Source: Aquabacterium sp.
GTDB lineage: Bacteria > Pseudomonadota > Gammaproteobacteria > Burkholderiales > Burkholderiaceae_C
Length of the DNA stretch: 41,552 nucleotides
Direction: 5' to 3'
Assembly (NCBI RefSeq): GCF_021768455.1
Contig: NZ_JAIZVX010000015.1
Span: forward strand, 1 to 41,552
The translations under genes were made by a program, and so were the position numbers. Positions 1 through 7,963 of the stretch are shown one piece after another. Under the pieces are notes generated by a model. That model ran no database searches. It was not told the DNA's origin and worked only from the letters and a program-made list of their open reading frames with translations. Position 1 is the first letter of the stretch, and every line of letters starts with the position of its first letter.

Positions 1-1
1 C

Positions 2-298
2 ATCGACAAGGGCCAGGTCAGTGTCGATGACCTGCTGGACGCCATCCGTGACGGTGCCGTGCTGCGCGTGCGCCCCAAGGCCATGACGGTGGCAGTGATC
101 CTCGCGGGCTTGCTGCCGATCATGTGGGGTGCAGGCACGGGCTCCGAGGTCATGCAGCGCATTGCTGCACCCATGGTCGGGGGCATGATCACGGCGCCAC
201 TGCTGTCGATGTTCGTGATTCCGGCTGCGTACCTGCTGATTCGCCGCAGCAAAAAGGCAAGGCGCGCCACGCAAGCGCCTCACATGAAACATGCCTGA
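2..298 (+). CDS. cusA: CusA-type RND copper/silver efflux pump, C-terminal fragment
   Basis: The frame is open from the window edge to a TGA at 296-298 and gives the last 98 residues of an RND inner-membrane pump. The segment [20 protein letters not shown] followed by [18 protein letters not shown] is the conserved final transmembrane region of CusA/SilA-type heavy-metal pumps, which take up Cu(I)/Ag(I) from the periplasm or cytoplasm and pass it to an outer-membrane channel. A basic tail (RRSKKARR) ends the protein. The start and most of the gene lie outside the window, so its integrity cannot be judged. The copper genes that follow support the Cu/Ag assignment over Zn/Co/Cd. Confidence 0.88.
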   Translation: MDKGQVSVDDLLDAIRDGAVLRVRPKAMTVAVILAGLLPIMWGAGTGSEVMQRIAAPMVGGMITAPLLSMFVIPAAYLLIRRSKKARRATQAPHMKHA

Positions 299-312
299 AG
301 GCTGTCACGCCA

Positions 313-567
313 TCACCCACAACAACAGCCACCTCGACTGGCCTTCTCGGGTTTGAGCGGCCCATTTGTCACCACCACAGGGGTGTAGCCAGCCTCCTGG
401 ATTGCGTCGCGAAGTTCATCTGCATCCGCCTCTGTGGGTTCGATCTGGACTTGGTGCGACTGCAACTCGATCCGTACGGTGGCCTCTTTATCGACGGCCC
501 GCACCGCCTTGGTGATGGTGCTGACGCAATGGCCGCAAGTCATGTCCTTGACTTCAAAAGTGATCAT
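313..567 (-). CDS. copZ: Small HMA-domain copper chaperone (CopZ-like)
   Basis: This 84-residue protein is a single heavy-metal-associated domain. The metal loop DMTCGHC sits at residues 8-14, and the rest fits the beta-alpha-beta-beta-alpha-beta ferredoxin-like fold. Proteins of this type carry Cu(I) in the cytoplasm and hand it to the HMA domains of a P1B-ATPase; the divergent copA is the obvious partner. The C-terminus ends in a cysteine cluster (GGCCCG), an additional possible metal site not found in classical CopZ. A GGAG lies about 8 bases before the ATG, and a CueR-type promoter (598-628) lies just upstream. Family membership is clear; Cu as substrate is inferred from context. Confidence 0.85.
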   Translation of the reverse strand: MITFEVKDMTCGHCVSTITKAVRAVDKEATVRIELQSHQVQIEPTEADADELRDAIQEAGYTPVVVTNGPLKPEKASRGGCCCG

Positions 568-597
568 CAGAAACTCCGATTGGTTTGGGGTGGATTC

Positions 598-628
598 ACT
601 TTCAAGCTTCCTACAGCAGGAAGGTCAA
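598..628 (-). promoter_or_regulatory. CueR-type promoter/operator of the HMA chaperone gene
   Basis: On the minus strand a TTGACC -35 box (628-623) is followed by a 19-bp spacer and a weak -10 (GAAAGT, 603-598). The spacer carries the dyad ACCTTCC-7 bp-GGAAGCT (625-605). An over-long 19-bp spacer with this dyad is the hallmark of CueR-controlled promoters. Binding by the CueR-like product encoded at 3201 is inferred. Confidence 0.75.
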
Positions 629-678
629 GCACCTGTTTTCAATAACCCCGCAGTTAACGCATGTAATTGCCACACGGC

Positions 679-709
679 TTTACATTCCCACGATGGGAAG
701 CTTGAGGAT
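679..709 (+). promoter_or_regulatory. CueR-type promoter/operator of copA
   Basis: A TTTACA -35 (679-684), a 19-bp spacer and a GAGGAT -10 (704-709) contain the dyad ACATTCC-7 bp-GGAAGCT (682-702). It matches the architecture of the divergent site at 598-628, so both genes probably respond to the same Cu(I)-sensing MerR-family regulator. Confidence 0.72.
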
Positions 710-744
710 CCACGACAAACATCAACCACCTATACGGGCACACC

Positions 745-3204
745 ATGATCTCCCCGCAAAAGCCGCTGGTCACATTCCGAATCGACATCCCCATCTCGGG
801 GATGACTTGCGCTTCTTGTGTGTCCAGGGTAGAAAAATCGCTCAAGGCAACGGCTGGTGTGCAAAGCGCCAACGTCAATTTGGCCACCGAAGTGGCCTCG
901 GTCCAAGCGGACCCATCTGTGAACCTTGAGGTACTCAGCGCAGCCGTCCGCGAGGCCGGCTACGACCTGAAGACCACCGATGTGGCCCTCCATGTCGAGG
1001 GCATGACCTGCGCCTCTTGCGTCACCCGGGTGGAAAAAGCCTTGCTCAAGGTTCCCGGCGTCTTGTTGGCCTCCGTCAACCTGGCAACCGAACAGGCCGC
1101 CGTGCGTGCACTCTCCACGATCCCACCCGCATCTCTCGTGGCAGCCGTCACCAAGGCAGGCTATGTGACTCAATTGAAGCAGGAAGCCGAGCCCGCAAAG
1201 CCCAACACCCTGCCGACATGGGGGCCCGTGGCGATCGCTTCTGTTTTAACCTTGCCACTGGTATTGCCCATGGTGCTGCAGTTGGTGGGGATCGACTGGA
1301 TGCTCAATGGCTGGCTGCAACTCGCACTGGCCACGCCGGTGCAATTCTGGCTGGGCTGGCGCTTCTACCGGGCAGGATGGCGGGCCGTCAAGGCCAAGGC
1401 CGGCAACATGGACCTGCTGGTTGCGCTTGGCACGTCCGCAGCCTTCGGCCTGTCCGTCTACGTTCTGATGCGGCATTCACAGCACGGCATGCCGCACCTC
1501 TATTTCGAAGCCTCGGCTGCAGTGATCACGCTCGTTCTCCTGGGCAAGTGGTTGGAAGATCGCGCAAAGCGGCAGACCACGGACGCGATTCGCTCTCTCA
1601 ACGCCTTGCGGCCGAGCACGGCACTGGTTCGACGCGATGGCGTTGACGTCGAAATGCCCGTGGCCGACGTGAGGGTCGGTGACCTGGTGAGCATACGCCC
1701 GGGTGACCGCGTGCCCGTTGATGGCGAAATCATTGAGGGGCGCAGCCATGTGGATGAATCGCTCATCACAGGCGAAAGCCTGCCTGTCGCCAAACAAGTG
1801 GGTGATCAGGTGACCGGCGGGGCCATCAACGCCGAGGGCATGTTGATTGTCAAGACGCAGGCCGTCGGTGCCGAAACAACCCTGGCACGCATCATCCGGC
1901 TGATCGAGTCGGCCCAGGCGGGCAAGGCACCCATCCAGCGCATCGTGGACCGTGTCAGCGCCGTGTTCGTTCCCGTGGTGTTGGGGGTCGCGCTACTCAC
2001 CTTTCTGGCTTGGCTTGGCATCAACGGAGACTGGGAGCATGCCTTGATCAACGCCGTGGCCGTGCTGGTGATCGCCTGCCCATGTGCATTGGGCCTGGCC
2101 ACACCCACGGCGATCATGGTCGGAACAGGTGCCGCCGCACGCCGAGGCATCCTCATCAAGGATGCTCAGGCATTGGAGATCGCGCATTCGGTGACCGTCG
2201 TGGCGTTCGACAAAACAGGCACACTGACGGAAGGCAAGCCGACGCTGGTAGCCGTTGTCCCGGCCGAAGGGTCAGGCATTGACGAAGTGGTCGCTCTGGC
2301 CGCAGCGTTGCAACAAGCAAGCAGCCATCCGCTGGCACTGGCAGTCACCACCCACGCCCGCGACGCCAGCCTCACCATCCCCTCTGTGCGAGATGCCAAG
2401 GCACTGGCGGGCCGGGGCGTCGAGGGCATGGTGAGGGGAGCCAAGTTGATGCTGGGCAACACCAGACTTTTGAATGAACTGGGGGTGGATGCAGGTGCGC
2501 TCGGCACGCAAGCCGATGTGTTGGAGCGGCAAGGACGGACCTTGTCATGGCTTGTGCAGCAAAACGCAGGCGGCTTTGAACTGTTGGGGCTGATGGCCTT
2601 CGGAGACACCGTCAAGCCCACGGCAACTGCAGCGGTGAGAAACCTGCACCAACTGGGCATCAAAACCCTCATGCTGACCGGCGACAACCAGGGCAGCGCT
2701 GATGCGGTCGCGCAGGCCCTGGGTATTCTCGATGTGCGAGCGGAGGTGCTGCCCAGCGACAAAGCGGCCATCGTGCAAGCCTTGCGCGCCAGCGGTGAGG
2801 TCGTGGCCTTCGTGGGTGATGGCCTGAACGATGGCCCTGCCCTGGCTGCAGCATCTTGCGGTTTTGCGATGGCCGGAGGTGCTGACGTGGCAACCGAGAC
2901 CGCAGGCGTCACGCTGATGCGCGGCGACCCCAGGCTGGTGGCCGACGCCCTGGATGTGTCGCGGCGAACCTATGCCAAGATCAAGCAGGGGCTGTTCTGG
3001 GCCTTTGCCTATAACGTCCTGGGCATCCCACTGGCGGCACTGGGCATGCTCAACCCCGTCATCGCGGGTGCCGCCATGGCGCTCAGCAGCCTCAGCGTCA
3101 TCGCCAATGCGCTCTTGCTGCGCCGTTGGCGGGGTGCGATGGAAAACGAGTTGCCACAGCACACCAAGCCTGCCACCGTCAATTCACAAGGAGCCGCTGC
3201 ATGA
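745..3204 (+). CDS. copA: Cu(I)-exporting P1B-type ATPase with two N-terminal HMA domains
   Basis: An 819-residue P-type ATPase that pumps Cu(I) from cytoplasm to periplasm. Two GMTCASC metal-binding motifs (near residues 19 and 86) mark tandem HMA domains. Then come the transmembrane region, the TGES actuator loop, the intramembrane [10 protein letters not shown] motif (about residue 444), the phosphorylation motif DKTGTLTEG (about 488), an HP motif (SSHPLALAV) and the hinge [10 protein letters not shown]. Length and domain order match CopA/CueA of Gram-negatives. It has its own CueR-type promoter, diverges from the chaperone gene, and its stop overlaps the cueR start (ATGA), so ATPase and sensor are probably co-transcribed. 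No defect is seen. Confidence 0.95.
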   Translation: MISPQKPLVTFRIDIPISGMTCASCVSRVEKSLKATAGVQSANVNLATEVASVQADPSVNLEVLSAAVREAGYDLKTTDVALHVEGMTCASCVTRVEKALLKVPGVLLASVNLATEQAAVRALSTIPPASLVAAVTKAGYVTQLKQEAEPAKPNTLPTWGPVAIASVLTLPLVLPMVLQLVGIDWMLNGWLQLALATPVQFWLGWRFYRAGWRAVKAKAGNMDLLVALGTSAAFGLSVYVLMRHSQHGMPHLYFEASAAVITLVLLGKWLEDRAKRQTTDAIRSLNALRPSTALVRRDGVDVEMPVADVRVGDLVSIRPGDRVPVDGEIIEGRSHVDESLITGESLPVAKQVGDQVTGGAINAEGMLIVKTQAVGAETTLARIIRLIESAQAGKAPIQRIVDRVSAVFVPVVLGVALLTFLAWLGINGDWEHALINAVAVLVIACPCALGLATPTAIMVGTGAAARRGILIKDAQALEIAHSVTVVAFDKTGTLTEGKPTLVAVVPAEGSGIDEVVALAAALQQASSHPLALAVTTHARDASLTIPSVRDAKALAGRGVEGMVRGAKLMLGNTRLLNELGVDAGALGTQADVLERQGRTLSWLVQQNAGGFELLGLMAFGDTVKPTATAAVRNLHQLGIKTLMLTGDNQGSADAVAQALGILDVRAEVLPSDKAAIVQALRASGEVVAFVGDGLNDGPALAAASCGFAMAGGADVATETAGVTLMRGDPRLVADALDVSRRTYAKIKQGLFWAFAYNVLGIPLAALGMLNPVIAGAAMALSSLSVIANALLLRRWRGAMENELPQHTKPATVNSQGAAA

Positions 3205-3659
3205 GCGAACACATGAACATCGGAGAAGCAGCCAAGGCCTCTGGCGTGTCGGCCAAGATGATCCGGCACTATGAAAGCGTGGGGCTCTTCCCCGGCGCTT
3301 TGCGAACCGATGCAGGTTACCGCCAGTACACCGACAAGGAGGTCGGCACCTTGCGCTTCATTCGGCAAGCCAGAGACCTCGGGTTCTCGCTGGATCAGAT
3401 CCGCGAACTGCTGGGACTATGGCAAGACCGTCGACGCCCAAGCCGCCAAGTGAAGGCGCTGGCCCAGGCCCATCTGCAGGAGTTAAATCAGAAGCTCCAG
3501 GAATTGCTTGCCATGAAGGCCACCCTCGAACACCTCGTTCATTGCTGCCATGGTGATGACAGACCGGACTGCCCGATCCTCGATATCCTGGCAACCCCAC
3601 ATGCCCAAAGCGAAACGAAGCCCGCGCGGAGCGGGCTGCGGTCAGGTCGGCAAAGTTGA
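3201..3659 (+). CDS. cueR: Cu(I)-responsive MerR-family regulator (CueR-like)
   Basis: A 152-residue MerR-family activator. An N-terminal winged helix ([20 protein letters not shown]) is followed by a dimerisation helix. The C-terminal metal loop [13 protein letters not shown] carries the two cysteines, spaced as in CueR, that bind Cu(I). The start at 3201 is chosen because AAGGAG (3188-3193) lies 7 bases upstream and the ATG overlaps the copA stop. It presumably activates the two CueR-type promoters at 598-628 and 679-709, and so autoregulates through the copA transcript. The tail after the metal loop is longer than in typical CueR and contains a GC-rich hairpin at 3619-3637 (AGCCCGC-5 nt-GCGGGCT) that could act as an intragenic terminator. 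Confidence 0.92.
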   Translation: MSEHMNIGEAAKASGVSAKMIRHYESVGLFPGALRTDAGYRQYTDKEVGTLRFIRQARDLGFSLDQIRELLGLWQDRRRPSRQVKALAQAHLQELNQKLQELLAMKATLEHLVHCCHGDDRPDCPILDILATPHAQSETKPARSGLRSGRQS

Positions 3660-3693
3660 CCTGGACGATGTGGGCAAGCAGCGCATCATCCAA

Positions 3694-3984
3694 TCAATCC
3701 AGGTGTCCTTCACTGATCAGGTTGCCAAGCCTTGCCACCTCGTTGCTGCTCGCAACTATCTTCTTCCCGTCGACGGTTTCTAACGTTTCACCTTTTTTCA
3801 TGTAAACGGCTTTTCCATACTTACTTTCCTTCGCCATTTTTCCATCCTTGAAAATGTAAAGCGTGCCACCATCTTTCAGTTGATGCGTAGCAGCGGCCTG
3901 ATTTTTAGCCGCATCACCAGCATAAGCAGACCCGACAAATCCAATCAAGGCGACAAGCGTGATCAACGAGGTAGAATTTTTCAT
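3694..3984 (-). CDS. copK: CopK-family periplasmic copper-binding protein
   Basis: A 96-residue precursor with a signal peptide ending at AYAGD and a mature domain of about 75 residues. The mature part matches the CopK pattern known from Cupriavidus metallidurans: LKDGGTLYIFKDGKMAKESK, then a Met-containing turn (VYMKKGETLETVDGKKI) and NEVARLGNLISEGH. CopK is a small beta-sandwich dimer that binds Cu(I) through methionines and cooperatively Cu(II). This copy has fewer methionines than the C. metallidurans protein, so its Cu(I) site may be weaker. A strong Shine-Dalgarno (GAGGAA) precedes the ATG. It is visibly more AT-rich than the flanking cop genes and shares that composition with the next gene, a hint of separate acquisition. 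Confidence 0.87.
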   Translation of the reverse strand: MKNSTSLITLVALIGFVGSAYAGDAAKNQAAATHQLKDGGTLYIFKDGKMAKESKYGKAVYMKKGETLETVDGKKIVASSNEVARLGNLISEGHLD

Positions 3985-4013
3985 GGTGTTTCCTCTTAGA
4001 AATTGGCAAAAAT

Positions 4014-4043
4014 GTGGCCTTCGAATAAAATATATAAGGCCAC
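4014..4043. repeat. Inverted repeat upstream of copK
   Basis: Perfect 8-bp arms GTGGCCTT (4014-4021) and AAGGCCAC (4036-4043) are separated by a 14-bp AT-only-like spacer containing TATATTTTATT on the minus strand. It lies 30 bases before the copK start and could be an operator around the -10 region, or a terminator for the gene upstream. It does not resemble the CueR or CopR sites elsewhere in the window. Confidence 0.45.
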
Positions 4044-4093
4044 GACATGCAATTTAACCGCTGCCACCTTACATAGACATGACGTCGCGATGA

Positions 4094-4948
4094 CTAATTT
4101 GACAGCATCTCGTCAATATTAAAACGTCTTGAAAACTCATCCGTCATTCTTGAAATAATGTACTTGTCATAGACCCTTGCCAATTGCGCATCATTGCCAC
4201 CCAAACGGATGTTCTTTTTGAACAAGGCCGTACGTCTGGACCCAGGTATATCTGGTCTGCGTGAGGGAGCATTGAAAACTTGCCTGACCCGAAATCCGGA
4301 GCGCACAGCACACGCGTTAACCCAAATATCATCCGCATCAGGACACGTCGCCCGGTAACCGAGTCCGACTCGTTTGAGCAGAAGCAGAAAATCAGGTGGG
4401 TAAAGTACACCACCCACTCCAGTGGAGAAATTTAGATGGGAGGGGACACTGCTATTGCAAAGCGGCCATGCGATGTAGGGCATCAATGCATCGCCATTCG
4501 TTAAGACAGACCGAGCGCGCAAACAATGAATAACGGCCTTATCGCTCAACCAGGCATCAAAAAGATGCTTGAAAGCAAGATGTTCGTAAAAAACATCGTC
4601 GTCAATGGTGATCAAAGGTCGAACGAAAGAGGCATTCATCTGCAGATAAGGTTGCAGCTTTTTGTGAGGCCCATCGTTTTCGCAGGTTATCACCTCCAAT
4701 CCACGATGACACAAACGCGTCAACGATTTCGGCAATCGCCCCGGCCAATCTTCCCGAGACAAGAACAGAATGACTCTTCTGGGCTTAATTCCGCTGCACG
4801 CAGATTCGATCGCCAAATGAACCCTGTTGACACGATCTCCGTGTGAAGTGAGGGACACATCAAACGCTGAGCTCTCGTCCACCAATTTTTCTTTCGATAA
4901 CCAGTTTTTCAATGCATACCGAAGAAAAAGAAGATAGCTCTTCACCAC
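4094..4948 (-). CDS. Putative glycosyltransferase-like protein
   Basis: A 284-residue protein with no signal peptide. It has a Rossmann-like N-terminal half (FDVSLTSHGDRVNRVHLAIE, RRVILFLS) and a DDD triplet at residues 116-118 within LITIDDDVFYE, which resembles the metal/nucleotide-sugar DxD motif of GT-A glycosyltransferases. A later DADDIWVNACAVRSGFRV segment recalls the acidic region that closes the active site in such enzymes. The sugar donor and acceptor cannot be told. The GTG start at 4948 has a weak ribosome site and is uncertain. The gene is AT-richer than its neighbours and has no obvious link to copper. It follows on the same strand as the cusF-like operon and precedes copK. Confidence 0.6.
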   Translation of the reverse strand: MVKSYLLFLRYALKNWLSKEKLVDESSAFDVSLTSHGDRVNRVHLAIESACSGIKPRRVILFLSREDWPGRLPKSLTRLCHRGLEVITCENDGPHKKLQPYLQMNASFVRPLITIDDDVFYEHLAFKHLFDAWLSDKAVIHCLRARSVLTNGDALMPYIAWPLCNSSVPSHLNFSTGVGGVLYPPDFLLLLKRVGLGYRATCPDADDIWVNACAVRSGFRVRQVFNAPSRRPDIPGSRRTALFKKNIRLGGNDAQLARVYDKYIISRMTDEFSRRFNIDEMLSN

Positions 4949-5164
4949 AGCCCCAAAATAAAAAGCACTCCCAAATCAGGCCAAACACCATCTTCAGCAG
5001 AGTGGGCACTGAATTGGACTATGGGCGATCCTCTAACCAATCAACCGATCAGATAAATTGCCCAAGCAAAGCCTGATTGAATCGATCTCGGAAAAACACC
5101 ACCGAGCAAAGACAGTCAACACCAACTCAACAAGCCTGGCGCCTAACGTGATTTAACACTTTCG

Positions 5165-5506
5165 TCAGGGCGCATTTTTTATTTCCGTCACGATCATCTT
5201 CCCACCCTCGCTGAGGACCATGAATTTCACCTGATCACCAGGCCTGAGATTGGACAAGATGCTCTTGTCTTTGGCGGTAAACACCATGGTCATGCCTGGC
5301 ATGTCCAGGTGCTTGATGTCACCATGCTTGATGGTGACTTTGCCGTTGGTCTGATCAATTTTCTTGATCTCGCCGTCGGTCATTGCGGGAGCCTGCGCGG
5401 ACTCCATCTTCGAATGGTCCATGGCAGCTTGAGCGAATGAAGCAAGTGGAGAAGCGATGCCGATGGCACAAGCCGATACGGCTAAAAACTTAGCAATGGC
5501 GTTCAT
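5165..5506 (-). CDS. cusF: CusF-like periplasmic copper-binding protein
   Basis: A 113-residue precursor: signal peptide (cleavage near ASFAQA), then a small OB-fold domain matching the CusF family. The Met pair of the CusF copper site is present in MPGMTMVF. The position of the CusF tryptophan, which caps the metal by a cation-pi contact, appears to be Met (HLDMPGMTM), a substitution seen in other family members. CusF proteins shuttle Cu(I)/Ag(I) in the periplasm to an RND pump. The start at 5506 is preferred because GAGG lies 7 bases before it; an alternative ATG at 5518 overlaps the upstream stop but has no ribosome site. It is the last gene of the copper-oxidase operon. Confidence 0.85.
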   Translation of the reverse strand: MNAIAKFLAVSACAIGIASPLASFAQAAMDHSKMESAQAPAMTDGEIKKIDQTNGKVTIKHGDIKHLDMPGMTMVFTAKDKSILSNLRPGDQVKFMVLSEGGKMIVTEIKNAP

Positions 5507-5514
5507 TGTTGACC

Positions 5515-6009
5515 TCATGAGTAAGAGTTAAAAACCAGAACCGATCCGTCTTTGCGGATCAGCAGCACTTGGTATGGATCGCGGTGACCATCAAAGTCAG
5601 GCCCATCCATCCCAGGAGATCCGACAGGCATGCCAGGCACAGCCAAACCCAGGGCATGTGGCCTGTCTTTGAGCAACCGGCGGATATCGCGCGCAGGGAC
5701 GTGCCCCTCGATCACATAGCCGGACACCACAGCCGTGTGACAGGATGCCTGCCGCTCCGGCATCCCAAGGGCGGCACGCGCGGCCTTGTTGCCCTCATCC
5801 ACCACGGTGACGACGAAGCCATTGTGCTCAAGGTGCGAGACCCACAGCTTGCAACAGCCGCAGTTGGGATCTTTCCACACCTTGATTGGTGTTCGCTCCG
5901 CAGTCTCTGAGGCCGCCCAAATCGTCGGCGTACATGCCAATGACAAGGCCGCCATCAGCACTTTGCGCCTAGAGCGCAATGGAGACACAGATTGGTCTCG
6001 CATGATCAT
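5515..6009 (-). CDS. DUF411 family periplasmic metal-binding protein
   Basis: A 164-residue protein with an N-terminal signal (SRRKVLMAALSLACTPTIWA) followed by a DUF411 domain. The motif IKVWKDPNCGCCKLWVSHLE gives a thioredoxin-like strand plus a CGCC cysteine pair. A second conserved Cys (ASCHTAVVSGYVIEGHVPA) and the C-terminal DPYQVLLI segment complete the family pattern. DUF411 proteins are usual companions of copper-resistance oxidases and are thought to bind or reduce metals; their exact role is unknown. The ATG at 6009 overlaps the preceding copI stop (ATGA), so translation is probably coupled; an in-frame ATG at 6003 is also possible. Confidence 0.85.
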   Translation of the reverse strand: MIMRDQSVSPLRSRRKVLMAALSLACTPTIWAASETAERTPIKVWKDPNCGCCKLWVSHLEHNGFVVTVVDEGNKAARAALGMPERQASCHTAVVSGYVIEGHVPARDIRRLLKDRPHALGLAVPGMPVGSPGMDGPDFDGHRDPYQVLLIRKDGSVLVFNSYS

Positions 6010-6509
6010 TTCTTCGAAACCTGGACCTTGCCCTTCATGCCCGCCTCGTAGTGACCAGGAACCAAGCACGCGAAATTCACTGTCCCGGCTTTAGTGAACT
6101 GCCAGACGATTTCACCTTGCTGCCCAGGCGCAATGGTCACCTTGTTGGGCTCGTCGTGCTCCATGTTCGGGAACTTCTTCATCACCTCCAAATGCTCCAA
6201 AAGTTCCTTTTCGGTCCCCAGGTTCATCTCGTGCTTGATCTGGCCTGCGTTTCTGACGACGAAGCGCACTGTTTCGCCCTGCTTGACTTGAATCGATGCA
6301 GGTTCAAATCGCATCTTGTCGCTCATCGAAACCTTGATCGTTCTGGTGACTTTCGATGCCCGACCAGGCTTGCCGATGGCGGTTTCTTCAGCGGCCTGGG
6401 TTCCTGCACCATGGTCATGCGCATGGTCTCCCCCAGCAAATGCGGAAGCGGACAGCGTCAAGCAAGTTGCAGCAATGAAGTGGGTGGCGAATCGACGTTT
6501 GTTCATCAT
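6006..6509 (-). CDS. copI: CopI-like periplasmic cupredoxin
   Basis: A 167-residue cupredoxin. A signal peptide ends at ASAFAGG, followed by a short His-rich linker (GGDHAHDHG). The plastocyanin/azurin-type domain has its copper ligands in IKHEMNLG (His) and in FACLVPGHYEAGMKGK (Cys, His, Met). The Met-rich insert around ELLEHLEVMKKFPNMEHDE is typical of CopI-type proteins. In Rubrivivax gelatinosus CopI is a copper-induced periplasmic cupredoxin needed for copper tolerance, especially with oxygen limited. It sits between the multicopper oxidase and DUF411 genes in the same operon, so it probably binds periplasmic copper or exchanges electrons with the oxidase. Confidence 0.87.
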   Translation of the reverse strand: MMNKRRFATHFIAATCLTLSASAFAGGDHAHDHGAGTQAAEETAIGKPGRASKVTRTIKVSMSDKMRFEPASIQVKQGETVRFVVRNAGQIKHEMNLGTEKELLEHLEVMKKFPNMEHDEPNKVTIAPGQQGEIVWQFTKAGTVNFACLVPGHYEAGMKGKVQVSKK

Positions 6510-6536
6510 GAAAAATCCGTATCAAGAGGTTGAGAA

Positions 6537-7949
6537 TCAGTGATCGCTGTGAGACGTCGGCTTGCGGGCTCGCACCTCGACAGCCTTGTCAGGCTTCTTG
6601 GCCCGGGGCATAGATTGCCCACCTTCAGACTTGAATCTGGCAGGCTCACTCAAGGGGCCGGTATATTCATGTGCCACGGTGCCTGCAGGATGCTTGAACC
6701 AACCAGGGTCCTTGTAATCGCCATGCTTTTGGTTCTTGCGAACCTTGAGCACACTGAACATGCCGCCCATCTCGACCGAGCCAAAAGGCCCTTCGCCAGT
6801 CATCATGGGTACCGTGTTGTCAGGTATCGGCATTTCCATCTCGGTCATGTCGGCCATCCCACGCTCGCCCATGACCATGTACTCAGGCAAAAGGCCCTTG
6901 ATCTTTTTGGCAACGCCACGGTGATCCACACCAATCAGATTTGGAACGTCATGCCCCATGGCGTTCATGGTGTGATGGCTCTTGTGGCAGTGAAAAGCCC
7001 AGTCCCCCTCCTCATCGGCCAAAAACTCGATCTGCCGCATTTGCCCAACGGCAACGTCGGTGGTCACCTCGTACCAGCGAGTGCTCTTCGGCGTCGGGCC
7101 ACCATCGGTGCCTGTCACCAAGAATTCATGTCCATGCAAATGGATGGGGTGGTTCGTCATCGTGAGATTGCCAACCCGGATGCGCACTTTGTCGTTGAGT
7201 CGAACGTTGAGCGAGTCGACCCCGGGAAAGATGCGGCTGTTCCACGCCCACAGATTGAAGTCAAGCATGGTCATCGTCTTGGGGGTGTAACTGCCCGGAT
7301 CGATGTCAAAAGCATTGAGCAAGAAGCAGAAGTCTCTGTTGACCTCATCGATCAACGGGTGCTTGTTCTTCGGGTGCGTGACCCAAAACCCCATCATGCC
7401 CATGGCCATCTGTGTCATTTCGTCGGCATGGGGGTGATACATGAACGTTCCTGGACGACGTGCCACGAACTCGTAAACGTAGGTCTTCCCCACAGGAATG
7501 GCGGGCTGATTCAAACCGGCCACACCGTCCATGCCGTTGGGCAGCCGCTGTCCATGCCAATGGATGCTCGTGTGCTCAGGCAACCGATTGGTGACATAAA
7601 GCCGAACACGGTCGCCTTCAACCACCTCGATGGTGGGCCCAGGGCTTTGCCCGTTGTACCCCCACAGGTGCGCCTTGAAGCCTGGCGCCATCTCCCTCAC
7701 CACGGGCTCGGCAACCAAATGGAACTCCTTGACGCCTTGGTTCATCCGCCAAGGCAAAGTCCAGCCATTCAAGGTCACCACAGGGTTGTAAGCACGCCCT
7801 GTTTCAGGAACGAGAGGAGCCATGGTGTCCGAACTGGTCTGAATCACCGGCTCAGGCAACGCGGCCATCGCCACGCGACTGACGGCACTGGCTGCCACGG
7901 CGCCACCAGCAATGCCAGCCATCCTGAAAAAATCTCTTCTTGACGACAT
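6537..7949 (-). CDS. Tat-exported multicopper oxidase (copper resistance)
   Basis: A 470-residue multicopper oxidase with a twin-arginine signal (MSSRRDFFRMAGIAGGA). All copper motifs are visible: SIHWHGQ, FMYHPHADE, HPIHLHGHEF and HCHKSHHTMNAMGH, the last joining the type 1 and type 2/3 sites. A Met-rich region near the C-terminus (MVMGERGMADMTEMEMPIP then MMTGEG) resembles the Met segments of CueO and Pco/CopA oxidases. The protein is shorter than classical CopA/PcoA (about 600 residues). It probably oxidises Cu(I) to less toxic Cu(II) in the periplasm. The start at 7949 is chosen because AAGGA precedes it and the Tat motif follows directly; an upstream ATG at 7967 lacks these. Confidence 0.92.
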   Translation of the reverse strand: MSSRRDFFRMAGIAGGAVAASAVSRVAMAALPEPVIQTSSDTMAPLVPETGRAYNPVVTLNGWTLPWRMNQGVKEFHLVAEPVVREMAPGFKAHLWGYNGQSPGPTIEVVEGDRVRLYVTNRLPEHTSIHWHGQRLPNGMDGVAGLNQPAIPVGKTYVYEFVARRPGTFMYHPHADEMTQMAMGMMGFWVTHPKNKHPLIDEVNRDFCFLLNAFDIDPGSYTPKTMTMLDFNLWAWNSRIFPGVDSLNVRLNDKVRIRVGNLTMTNHPIHLHGHEFLVTGTDGGPTPKSTRWYEVTTDVAVGQMRQIEFLADEEGDWAFHCHKSHHTMNAMGHDVPNLIGVDHRGVAKKIKGLLPEYMVMGERGMADMTEMEMPIPDNTVPMMTGEGPFGSVEMGGMFSVLKVRKNQKHGDYKDPGWFKHPAGTVAHEYTGPLSEPARFKSEGGQSMPRAKKPDKAVEVRARKPTSHSDH

Positions 7950-7963
7950 CTTTGTTCCTTTGA

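Noticed and set aside
3619..3637. GC-rich hairpin at the end of cueR as a standard terminator
   Set aside because: It lies inside the coding frame and has no T run, so it is only noted in the cueR entry.
6540..7943. 467-codon plus-strand open frame
   Set aside because: It is antisense to the multicopper oxidase gene, has no ribosome site and no domain; a by-product of codon bias in GC-rich DNA.
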